A DNA stretch of 64,000 nucleotides from assembly GCA_002900995.3 (NCBI GenBank), contig CM035310.1, positions 2,875,394 to 2,939,393 of the forward strand, written 5' to 3'. A program made the translations under genes and the position numbers. Below are positions 47,416-58,058 of the stretch, piece by piece. The stretch is from Ganoderma boninense. Taxonomy: Eukaryota; Basidiomycota; Agaricomycetes; Polyporales; Polyporaceae. Position 1 is the stretch's first letter; each line of letters begins with the position of its first letter. The notes below the pieces were generated by a model, which saw nothing but the letters and a program-made list of their open reading frames with translations, was not told the DNA's origin and did no database searches.

Positions 47416-49064
47416 CCCACGGCGTCATGACTTGCGCGGCGAAAGTAATTACTCGATCCCGGAATCCGTTAAGGGATTACAGACGTTGCCTAGCGATGCA
47501 GGAACTGGCAGATGGTGGGGGCAGAGCGGAGGTTGTCGTAGACAGGATCGGGAGATCGGTCGAAAGAGGCGAAGGTCATACTCCACTCTTGTGCTGATGC
47601 TCTGCGCTCGCGAGAATGGCCAATGTTGGCGGCAGGCCGAGCGGAATATTGGGTCGGAGTGGAGGGAGCCTGGGAGGGGCGCTCGATGAATCTGCGGTCG
47701 TCCCAGAATATCGAAGTTTGGTACCGGGATGCTATCGTCTCTTCTCTCCGAGACCAGTGGAGGCAGAGCTCGAGGGGATGGAGCGAGGGGACCTTCTACA
47801 GGCAGGGGCCCGGTGGACGTCGCATCTAAGCCCAAGGCTCGAGAAAAATTTCCAATGAGAGAGAGAATACATACTATTTCGAAGATGAAAGTTCAGTTCA
47901 GCTATCCGAGGTAGGTGCAGCTACCGTCCCATACGACTGAGCGAAGCCTGGGTGTTGCGCGCGAGGAGCGGAAATGAGCACAATGGCAGAGATGGGGTCG
48001 GGCAGTATGCTCACCACGTCCACTGAGGAACATAAGCAGCTTCTTGTTCGTACTGTCAGCGACACTGGGATGGTAGAGGCAAACAGCAATGGGGTCGTGA
48101 AGACTCGAAACATGGCTTCTACTTCTGTGTCATGTCTGAAGGTCGCAGTGACGGTGTAATTGTCTCGTACATGTCGACAGCTTCGTTCATATCGACAGCT
48201 TCGTTCATGCGTAGAAAATGAGGGCGATATCCGAGGATGGGAACGACGAGGTCCAGCAACGGATGTGTCTCATAGTCGTAGGCCAAGAGGATGCTGGGGA
48301 GGATGAGGATGGATCGAACGTTCGCTGTCCTCGCTCGGCGGGCGCTATCGCAGGCGACGGCGACTGGGCGTTTCGAACTCTTTTCTCCACCATCACATTC
48401 ACCGGCGACTAGCTCTTCCCCATTCCCTGCTAATTACCATTCCCTCCAAGCCTCATGATTTTCCTTTATATCCTTTCGCAATATATGCAGGGCGGCCGAC
48501 ACGCGTCATGACCATGCGCCGCCCTGACGAATAGTCTCGGAATGTCCACACCTCTTGCACCACAGAGTTCGCTGCAAGTAGAACACTCAAAGCGTCCAGG
48601 TGAGCCAAGCGTCCGGACAGTATCAAGGCAGTGATTATATGCGAGTAAACTAGAACAGCTCCGACCCTTGTGGGGAAGGATGAGCCATGAGTGACGCCAC
48701 TCAGAACTCGTACCTGATCACGCCCTTACGAAGACACAACGCGAGTAGACGGACGATGCAGCGTTTTTGCGCTTTATAACGTGCGTATCTTGGCCAGTAT
48801 ACACCACGAAATATGTGTCCAACTAGCCGGATAGACGGCGAGCGCATGTCGAGAGGAGGCTCTACCTGAGTTGAAAGGCTCTTTGCGGCGTGCCGAGTCC
48901 GTACCCGAAGTCACTGGAGACCCGGCGCACTTTTGGAGCGTAGGGTTCATCAACGGTGAGTTCTATATTATAATGCCGTAGCTGGTGGTGTCGAGAAGAC
49001 GGTTGACTGACGGGTCTCCTTGCGAAAACCTCCACATCTGGCCTGCCTATGATACGACTACCAG
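47416..49064. other. Region without a recognised gene
   Basis: No supported gene. Any N-terminal half of the truncated 7TM-1h should lie at the right end, but no TM1-TM4 sequence is found there. Confidence 0.35.
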
Positions 49065-49640
49065 ATACCTTTCGGCCCTGTTCCTGCTGAAAATTCGTGC
49101 AGGAGTTAAGAATGAGCACCATACAATGCTCTCTCCAAGTGTGTTTTGGACATTTAACATAGATCGTGCTTCAGCTGACACAGATACCTCCATAGGTTCC
49201 TCACGTCTCCGGACGTTGTCCTGGATTGCCCCAACCAACTTCGTATTCACGGTCATCTTCGACGTCGCCATTCTCATCCTTTTTCTTGGAATACAAGTAC
49301 ACGACGAGTTAATCACCGTCATCTTGAACGGCTACGTCTCCATCCTAGGCGTCCTGTTTTTTGAACCATCTGGACCATTAGAGGCGACTCGAATGGCGAG
49401 ACGACTACAGCCCAATCCCTGTTCGCACACCACTCACTTCCTACGGCCGGCCTCAGGCTCTGGATCCTGGCCACCTTCCTCCTTCCCCGACCCTCTAAGG
49501 TCCACTCTGTTTGGATCGCCATCAGTCCCGCCACAGTGGCAAATCAGGTCTGGCAATGGAACTGATATCGAGACTTTCAGCACCGAGAGGCGCCTAGAGT
49601 TAGACGTGGTCGGACCACCGATCAGTCTCGTCTGGCATGG
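49065..49640 (+). pseudogene. 7TM-1h: 5'-truncated seven-helix membrane protein copy
   Basis: Only the C-terminal half of a 7TM-1e-like gene remains: YLSALFLLKIRAGVK (TM5) after a splice acceptor at 49064, an intron before GSSRLRT (about 49195), TM6 (SWIAPTNFVFTVIFDVAILI) and TM7 (NGYVSILGVLF). After GVLFF (about 49360, in a run of six T) the conserved TIW is one base out of frame, while a later tail block (SGNGTDIETFS, compare GSRSDLETIS in 7TM-1e) is back in frame, so at least two indels occurred. It stands directly before 7TM-1g as 7TM-1e stands before 7TM-1f. Confidence 0.6.
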
Positions 49641-50403
49641 AGTTTCGCCATGCCGCCGTAGCTTGTGTCTCACCCAGTGTAGCCGATGGCTCGGAGCACT
49701 CAGGTTGGGTGGTGTACGAAGTCTCTACGTGCTCCGGTCCGAGGGCTGCCTGTATTGCCATCGTCTTCCTCCATTGTAACTCCCCGCGACCTTCAAGTTT
49801 GGTGCATTCGATCTCTCAAATTCTTCTCAAATCTACCTGTTTCTCGCGCGCATTCCAGGATTAGCGTGCTCACTCTTCGCATTCCCATATGCAACTCGAG
49901 AAATTCCCTGACGGCATGGAGACCAAGAACAGCCCTCTTCGATCAATATCCCCTTCAACAGATGCGGCATGTTCGGACGTCGACGTTGCTCTCCATCTAT
50001 GGCTCGTTGTCTCATGTGCTCGCACGTCGACAGACATCTGCTAGTCACCTGGGCGCACATCGGCCAGGGTGACGAGCGCGGACCCCGGCCCCTCGCGGTC
50101 CTTCTTTCCTCCACTGGCAGCATTGGTCTTTGATCCTCGTCTCTACCGCGCCACATGCTCCGGACATTTAAAACATGTGCAGTGCGTCGCTAATGGCTTG
50201 TTCCGATGTTATACGGATGAAGGAAACATACTTTTGCATGGTCGGACGGTTGCGGCGCACAGGATGTGCCCATGAAGACATCCGGAGCTATTCATTTCCC
50301 TGAGGGACGCGTACAGTGGTACCCGCAGGCAAGTCGACCTATAACTCTAACGCGGTTGGAACGTCTTCCTCGACCCTGTAACATCAGCCCTCGGCGTCGA
50401 GAC
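49641..50403. other. Region before 7TM-1g
   Basis: No gene supported. The last 20 bp (GGCGTCGAGACATGTCC around the start codon) are nearly identical to the 7TM-1f start context. Confidence 0.4.
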
Positions 50404-51666
50404 ATGTCCTCCGCCTCCGCCACTGCCCCTGGGTTCACCCCCCCGCCTCCCGGGTTAAACTACGCGGCGGCGTTGGACCCGTCGATCAAGTTTCTGGTCA
50501 TCGGAACCGCATGTTCCGCCACGCTCATTCCTCTCCTCTTCGTCCTCTTCTTCTTCTCCAACTCCAGCGTCCGTCGACAGCCGGTTTTCATCCTCAACGT
50601 TTTAATGATCGCGCTAGGCCTGTGCGAAGGCGCCATCAACATTTTTAACCAGGTCCGTCTCTCCCTATCTTCGCGAAGTGACCTCGATCTCTCGCTCAAT
50701 CAACAAAACGCGCAGACCCGGTCGATGCTCGCGAAACCTGTTCCGGTGGGGTTCTCCATCGCATTCGCGTGCCTCGAAGTCCTCGTCCCGATGGTCGCGG
50801 ACACGGTGCTCCTCGTGCGCGTCACCACCGTCTACCCCCCGTGCGACATGCACTTTGCGCACGTTGCAGGAATATACGTGCCGTTGGCCGCGATCAAGGC
50901 CGCGCGACTGACTGTTGAGAGCGTGTTCATCGCGCAATGGACGGGAGAGATCGTGCTCCACGCGCACGACAACGTGCTCGTCGCAGCCCAGATGGCTTGG
51001 AACAACCCGTACCCCAAGGCCGCCTGGGCTCTGCGGCTCGTGGACTCGACGTAGGCCTTGCCTTCTTCCGCGATGGCTCCCCATTCTGACGTCGTGCTAG
51101 TTATGCGTCTATGCTCTTCCTGTGTCGCCTGAAGCAGCGGCACCGTCCCAAACCCAGCATCCCAGGTCTCGACACCAACTGCTCAAAAGGTACGAAAATA
51201 CAAATTCAAGTAGCCTGAGACTTCAAGGACCTGACAGAATCCGGCTGTAGACTGCGGGCGCGACCCGCTGAAGACGCTTTTCTGGATCTCGACGTCCAAC
51301 TTCGTCTTCCCCGTCGTCCTCGACGTCGCGCTGCTCGTCATCGCGTTCCGCGACCCGAGCTTCCTGACCGGCGTGTACGTCCTCATGGTGAGCAACTACG
51401 TCGACATCGTCGGCGTCCTGCTCGCGACGATATGGTCCACGCGCAACAACAGATACCCCCACGCGCAGCCCGGGCTCACCGTCATGTCCGGCGCCTTGTC
51501 CGACTTCCGCACGGCGCGTGGGCAGAGCTCGTCGCACTTCGGAGGTGAGGAGGAGCTGGAGTTGGAGCTGGAGGGCGACGGGCGCAACGACAGCAACTCC
51601 ATACCCATCAACGCGATCAACGTGGACCTGGATACGAACCCTTCCGAATCGGACACCCAAGTCTAA
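50404..51666 (+). CDS. 7TM-1g: intact seven-helix membrane protein
   Basis: The only full-length 7TM-1 copy in the window with no frame problem. Exons: 50404-50652, 50716-51050, 51101-51189 and 51251-51666. The start MSSASATAPGF matches 7TM-1f. TM1 (LVIGTACSATLIPLLFVLFF), TM2 (PVFILNVLMIALGL), TM3 (AFACLEVLVPMVADTVLLV, then TTVYPP), TM4 (AGIYVPLAAIKAARLTVE), the KAAWALRLVDS segment and TM5 (YASMLFLCRL), TM6 (KTLFWISTSNFVFPVVL), TM7 (SNYVDIVGVLLATIW). The C-tail carries EEELELELEGDG and ends SESDTQV. No signal peptide. Intron 1 (63 nt, weak GTCCGT donor) is in frame and stop-free, so a form 21 residues longer is possible. No known GPCR class recognised; the family is orphan. Confidence 0.75.
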
Positions 51667-54213
51667 GGCGGCCTGCTCCGTCACGACCTGCTACTAGTCC
51701 CAGAACTTCTTCTTTCGACGATAACCCTACAGTCACTACCCCGTACATCATTACTACGAACCCAGGATCCGCTCAGGACAATGTGATGTTTCGTTTAGCA
51801 CGACATTTTGTGCCTCTACGTGTATCTCTACATTTCACAGTTATACCCAGCATAGTTGCGGCGTCCCTGACAACGGACCGTACGCACAATTCAAACTGAC
51901 TTCTCGAAACGAGCCAAAGGCTGCTACGCCCTCGAGTGCCCTCCCGAGTTCCATTATGAGAGGACGGGAAGTCAACCTTGCATACGCATCTGTCACGGGG
52001 CCCGGGGCCGCTGCGGGCGTCCGCGATGCAAGTTTAGTCCGCCAAGTCTGGCACGCTTCGTCCTCATCCTCGGGATGCAGCGCCTACCCCAAGCGGTGTG
52101 GTTCAAGGTTTAGGTTTACTGGGGCAGCTCAGCGATTCGAAGACGCAAATAGTAGCCTCAGGGTTCAGTGACAGAGACATCAGCATCCTTCAAGCTGGTC
52201 GTCCACGTCGAGCACGTCTCTTCCTGCCATCGCGAACACGCAGCCTCGCAGCCAGAAGTGAAGAGTCCACTATCATAGCATATGGGCAGTTACGATCCCC
52301 GAGGTGTCGAGCTCAAGAGAGACAGATGACCGCAGGCAGTACAGAACACGAGTCTGCCTGCCCTCGCCCACGTCCGGTGCCGAGGCGATGCCTCATGTCT
52401 GCGTGCACGACTTCTGGCCCTCACGAAGACTAAGATTTCCGGGGGACGACCGCGTCGAAGAGCGCTCGGTGCGAATCGAGGCGAACAGCCAGTTCGACAC
52501 TCGTACTTATCTGCATGCACGCCACACCACACCCGACAACGATCAAAATGGCTTCTGTGGTGCCCTTGCCCGGGCCCTTGGTGGCGCAGGCGCGAGCCAC
52601 ATCCGGTCCTCCTTCTGCCCGGTGACTCAGCGCGTTCCTCCAGGGTGCGATATCTGGACGAGTCGGATGGTAGTAAGTAGGTGGTAGTTGGGAGTCGAGA
52701 TGCCCTGAACCTCCGACGCTCCAAATGCGAACCTCGGTAGCTCCAGCACGCCGCTGTTCGTCACCGCAGCCCCGGTGCCAATACGCATGCATTCCTCGAA
52801 GCGGCCGCAACTGGCAGACGGGCAGGCACACGAACTCGGCCCTATCCGTGCTCATGTCCGTGCTGGCTCCTACCAGCTGCGCCGCAGAAGTCCACGAACT
52901 CCACTCTCCACTCCCCCGCTGTAGTTCTCGCTTTCTCGTTATTGCGGCAGGGACTTCCCCTTCACCGCCTTTCAATTCTGTGCAGGATACCCGACCTAGA
53001 CCAGGGCCGGTCATAGCTCGGCAAGAACGCAGTCCGCATGTGATAGCACGTGCCGTCGAGGTTTGTTATACGGAGGGAGGGAGACCAATGAGGTTGCATG
53101 CGGAGCGAGTACGACCCGCATCCGGCAAGCAAACAACCTTCCGAGCCGAGCATCGTGCGCACGTTCGGGCCCCTTCGAGCCCTTCCTCGCCAAACTGGGA
53201 AGATGGAGAGGGCTGCGTTGCCGCGATGGACACGCAGCGAAGCCCCCTAGTTCGGAGGGAATAGACACGAGACGTGCTCGTGCCATCCCATCCACACCGA
53301 ACCACTAGGCCCGAAGTTGGGCCGGATCTGTATGTGAAGAAAAAGAAGAAGATAGAAGGGTGTCACCCCTGCAGCGCACAATCGACCCAGGCAGAAGGGC
53401 AGACCGAGACAGAAAGGGCGGCGCTCCTCGCAACGCGAGCGTAAACAACTGTTTCTATCGCTCACCTGCAAATGGATGGACGATGAGATGCGCGAGGTAG
53501 CACAGTGTCCTCCAGCGGTCCAGCCTCGAGACCGAGGCTTGCCGCATCCAATCTTGTTAGATGTATCACGGCGTCGTCGAGTGCAGCCGGGCTTCTTGCG
53601 CGGCAGAAGAACGGGAGGAACACAGAGTGTGTGTGGAACCGCCGCTAGTACACATGGCCAGAACAGCCCCGAGAATCGAAGTTACGTCGGAGCTCCGAAG
53701 AACCAGATCCAGAGAAGGGGTCCCGTACTGTTCAGCGCTCGGTTCGGTTCAGTTGAAGATGATCATGCATTGGAGATCTGGACCACTTCGAACACGACGG
53801 AGTCAGTCATGGATGCTGGGCGCAGATGTCGGAAGGGGGATAGCGCACATTACCGCATAGTACGAAGGTGCTTGCATTGGTAACAAGACTAATGTAGCGA
53901 ATACTCGGGGGCGGAGATCATCGCAAACTCAGTTGCAGGTCAAATCAGGCACAAAGTCGTCAAAGGGAGAAAGCATGAGGGTCTAAAACATCGGTAGACA
54001 CGGACAAGAACGTAGTCCAGAGCACGAGTCCACGGGAAATGCAGGCCGTGGACTCACAAGCCAGGAAGGTGACATCGGGCGATAAAAGGAGCAAGACAGT
54101 GCAAGACAGTGCAAGACAACACACATCGCAAAGGGCCAAGATCCAAAACGGAGTCACGAACACCTGCAGGCAACATACAGACCGAGACCGAGACGATCCT
54201 GGGAGACAAAGCC
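51667..54213. other. Gene-poor region behind GMC4
   Basis: No gene supported; frames on both strands are composition-driven. It contains the third 3'-flank block (53741-53790). Confidence 0.4.
53741..53790. repeat. 3'-flank block shared by the three GMC modules (copy 3, weak)
   Basis: GGTTCGGTTC followed by TCTGGACCACTTCG; compare 28101-28150 and 38309-38342. It lies about 420 bp beyond the GMC4 stop. Confidence 0.4.
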
Positions 54214-56929
54214 TCAAGTGTGCGAGGCAGCCGACTCCTTGATCATGTCCGCCGCCTTCTCGGCCATGGCGACGACGACCGCGCACGGATGGCCCGACAC
54301 TTGCGTCGGGAATACGGACGCGTCGACGCAGCGCAGACCGTCGATGCCGTGCACGCGGAGGTTCGCGTCGACGACGCTGTCCTCGGCCGACCTGCCCATG
54401 CGCGCCGATGAAACCTATGTTACGTATCGCATCGCAGCGCAGTTACGGTGAACCGCAGAAAGGGAACCCTGTCAGCACGAGTGGGAAGAAGCGAGCGACG
54501 CACGCACCGGGTGCCAAGCCGACTTCGCCCTGTGACGCAACATCCGCCTGATCTCGTCGTCCGTGATCTATAATGGACACAAAGCGTCAATGATGACGAA
54601 ACACTCCATTCATGAATGGAGCTGTAGGACGTCTGAGCACACCTTGTTCGGATCGGCCAAGCCCGGCCACCACGGGTCAGACTCCTTTATCTGACGTGGC
54701 TTCAAGTCCAGCTTCGACGCAATCGGGTCCGTGTGCGCAAGCTTCAAAATCAGGCGTACACCCCGCACGAGCACGTTCATGTCGTTTTCCGTCGACAGAT
54801 ACCTGCTTGATTTCCGTTCAGTTCGCTCTCAAAGAAAAAAGCAAATGGACGTACTGGGGGTCGATGTTCGGCGGGTCGGACGGATCGCTCGATTTGAGAG
54901 TAATGCGACCCCTACTCTCGGGCTTGAGAGCTATGGCCTCGAACGTCACGCCACCTTTTCCCGTGTTTGAAACATCAGAGCCTTCCGTAAACACCGCCTG
55001 CGGAGCCCAAAGGAGCTCCAGGTCGGGTGCATCGGGGCCCGAGGAGTGATCGTCGGTGGGAGCTCCGGACTGCGCGTCCGTGTAGTATGGGAGCCTGTAA
55101 GTGGATTGAGGACGCGAAGATTATTGTGAGTCCAATGATGCGGATGAGGCAAGGAGGGAGGCGCACCGAGGATCCGTGGACTTTACGAATGCCGTGGACG
55201 AGTAGACCATCGAGGAGAGTGGACCGGTCCCACACATCCGCCACCGCAAGGAGGCCAGCGAACCCCAGAAAAAGTTGTTCAAGAAGTCATACGTCAAGCT
55301 CGGATCGGTGTGGAATCGAATTGGACCAGAAGAAACATGCTGCAACGTACACGGCATAAGCATAAGCAACTGGGCGCAATGAAAGGGGAAAGCGTAGTAG
55401 GAGACGCACATCGATGACATTACGCCCAACCGCAGGCATGTCCTTCACGACGGAGATATCCAGCTTCTCCAGATCCTCTGCAGGCCCCACTCCTGAGAGC
55501 ATGAGCAGCTGTGGTGTGCCGACAGTCCCAGCGCACAGAATCACCTCCCCCTTAGCCCAGCAGGAATAGATCTGTGCGTCTTCCGACGTTTTCATTTCAA
55601 CGCCGATCACGCGCGGAGCCTGCCCAGAGGTGTCAAATACGAGCCTCTGGATAGTGGTGTCTACCACATATGTGAGGTTAGGACGGTTTAGAACCTCGTT
55701 GGTGAGGTATGCTGTTGCAGTGGAGCTTCCTGTTAATGATGATCTCAGGCCTCAAACAAACCCAACAAGGCGTCGGAGAATATACGTACTTTGGCCATCA
55801 GAATCGAGTGTTCCCATGAGCTGTGTGACCCCAAGAGAACCCTGACCAGCATTGATATCGCTACACAAAAATGAGTCAGTCGTACAAGATGCGTGGGCGC
55901 TTCGAATGTGCTCACTCGATATTACGCATGCCCAGTGTCTGGCACGCTTTGATGATGTAATCATTGACGGGCTATATGCATTCAAATTTAACTTAACAAG
56001 CCTTGGAAACAGGGACAAGTAACCAGTTGTGCATGGTACTCACGGCAGTCTGAGAAGGGAAACCTGTCTCCCAAGGCCCAGACGTTCCATGGTCGGCAGG
56101 ATTCACCTCCGGATGTTTAGAACTTGGATGAAACTTCTCTGCCTTTAGGAAGTACCTGCGGTTTGTGACGTGGAAGGTGAGAGGGACTTCACGAATGTGA
56201 ACGCGAATGGACGAACGGATCAAGGTCTTTGTACGACCAGCCTTTCGCACCGAGTGCAACCCACTCGTCGAAATCTACGCTTATTTTACGACTAAGCAAC
56301 TTGAGAATTCAAGCAACGCACTCACCAGATGGAGAGCATCGATGATAAATCAATGCGTTCGTTGAACTTCAAAGCAGATGAAGACGGCAACGAATGCGAA
56401 AGGAGAAGGGAAACATGCCTGGTCCCTCCGAGAACCCTCCCTCGCGGCCAATACACCTCCGTATCCTTCATACTCAGCTCCTTTTGTGGGCTGGATTGAA
56501 GTGAGCAATATTCCACAGTCCGCTGGTAAATGCATACACGGTGTGCGTGCCCCAATCAAGGTCTGTCCCAAATATCTCATGGAAGGAGAAGGGAATCTTG
56601 GTAGGGAGGGCGGTATAGAAGCTAGGAGGGTGTTAACTGCTGGTCAATTGTACGGTATAATGGCATCCTCACTTCTTGCCAGCTTCGATGAGCAAGACTT
56701 TGACCCCTGGATTCTCTGACAGTCTCGCCGCGAGTACACAGCCTGCTGTTCCTAAAGTAAGATCTGTAAGAATCCTGCCTCACATGAATATGGGATATGG
56801 AGACGGACCTCCTCCGACGATGATATAATCGTAGGCATACTGTTCCTCGGGGGCTCCGGATGGTAATGGGCCAAGAACCGCGATGAAACGAGCACTACCC
56901 GCAGGTGGTTGCGATAGGACTTGCCCCAT
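54214..56929 (-). CDS. GMC4: GMC-type FAD oxidoreductase (alcohol/aryl-alcohol oxidase-like)
   Basis: Third module oxidoreductase, same exon order as GMC2 and GMC3. Start at the ATG complementary to 56927-56929 (MGQVLSQPPAGSARF); no signal peptide. Landmarks: YDYIIVGG/GTAGCVLAARL, RGRVLGGTS, NALIYHRC, DFDEWVALGAKGW, NAGQGSLGV, EVILCAGTVGTPQLLML, PDLELLWAPQ, WHP/VSSARMG and VSGHPCAVV (active-site His pair). Two oddities: the intron after RVLGGT uses a GC donor (AG/GCATGT, complement of 56413-56420), and the intron that is 37 nt in GMC2/GMC3 must here be 26 nt (complement of 56491-56516) to stay in frame. If that cannot be spliced, the copy is frame-broken. The substrate-side segment is more divergent (PYYTDAQSGAPTDDHS). 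It is divergent from DUF-c. Confidence 0.8.
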
Positions 56930-57261
56930 AGCGTAAGCGTCAATGGGAGGAAGAGTTGAGATGGGAAAGATGGCGGCTGTGGAGATGGTGAAGCCTGAGG
57001 AGGATGGGTGTTGAACGTAGAACGTAGACGCTGCCCACGGTTCCGGCAACTTACTTGGAGGATGCCAGGGCCAAGAAGTACGCTAGTCACAGGTAACAAC
57101 ATGGCCGGCACGCAGCTTGGCTTCACTGGTTCGAACGCCTGGATATGTCTGTGACGGTATGAGAAGTCGAAACAGCCCTTAAGGATTCCACTGCACCAAG
57201 GTCAGACAAGAACGCCATCCGCGTTGAGCGCTGTTTCGGTCCGAGCGCTCTTGAGCCATCA

Positions 57262-57277
57262 CGAACCAGATCGATTT
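57262..57277 (+). promoter_or_regulatory. Conserved promoter element, copy 3 (CGAACCAGATCGATTT)
   Basis: Fits the consensus CGAACYAGATCRATTT; 333 bp from the GMC4 start. It is followed by CCAACCGAAC as in copy 1, and CGAGCGCTTGAG lies just after. Confidence 0.55.
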
Positions 57278-57439
57278 TCCAACCGAACCTCGAGCGCTTG
57301 AGCTCAGTGAGATATCATCGCTCCGAGTTGAGGCCCATGATACAATCCAAATCCAAAGCGGAGAACCATCCGGTTCCTGTCCACTTGAGAACTAAAATCT
57401 GTGCGTTCTGTGTACTCCTGATGATAGACAGAGGTATCC

Positions 57440-57826
57440 ATGACTTCCGCTCATCACGAAGCTCCCGATGACGAGGAAAGTTTGCATGCTCGCAATTTCG
57501 GGTTCGCGGTCAGGCCGGTCAGGGCTCAGATCAGTAATGATCTGAGTAAGTACCGTCCCAGACTTTTCAGACCTCCTCCAGACGTTTCAGCTTCAATTAG
57601 CGCCCAGAGGTCGCAGACCCACGTTCAGAACATCGGGCGCTTTACTCGCCAACCAGCGCCACTGCTTTCTCCCTGCTCCCGCTTCGCTCTCCCTTCGAGT
57701 TTTCATTCTGTTGGCTGTATACGACTCTCTATCCAATGTATTTATCTGCTGTACTCGCTTATACTCACTGGATTGACCACAATCTTCGTTGTGCAACTGC
57801 TACCCAAGGAAGGGCACGGATCTTGA
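57440..57826 (+). CDS. Hypothetical small protein or upstream exon in the GMC4/DUF-c promoter
   Basis: Open frame starting MTSAHHEAPDDEESLHARNF with one hydrophobic stretch near the end (IYLLYSLILTGLTTIFVV). A GTAAGT donor at about 57547 suggests that the N-terminal 35 codons might be spliced elsewhere. A related acidic peptide (GHDEEEEYTHA) is encoded at about 41885 upstream of DUF-a, the only hint of conservation. No family recognised. Confidence 0.3.
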   Translation: MTSAHHEAPDDEESLHARNFGFAVRPVRAQISNDLSKYRPRLFRPPPDVSASISAQRSQTHVQNIGRFTRQPAPLLSPCSRFALPSSFHSVGCIRLSIQCIYLLYSLILTGLTTIFVVQLLPKEGHGS

Positions 57827-58058
57827 CCCCGATATGAATATCCGGATGGTGACAAGAGAAGCATGCACGACGTTCACCATCGCATATGAGATGATGGACG
57901 TTTAACCAGGCTTCCACTTTAACCACTTATTCCACGCCGATACCGCATCTTCAGGATCCTCTCAAATACGTAGATGTGTACAGGTCTGCAAAGCGCCAAG
58001 TTCCCCATCGCCCCCACCCCGCCCCACCCCGCCAGTACACACTCTGCTCATCTTCCCC

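Larger units (their letters stand above)
56930..58058. promoter_or_regulatory. Shared divergent promoter region GMC4 / DUF-c
   Basis: 1.1 kb between divergent start codons, containing the conserved element at 57262-57277. A 128-codon plus-strand frame (57440-57826) lies inside; see its own entry. Confidence 0.5.
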
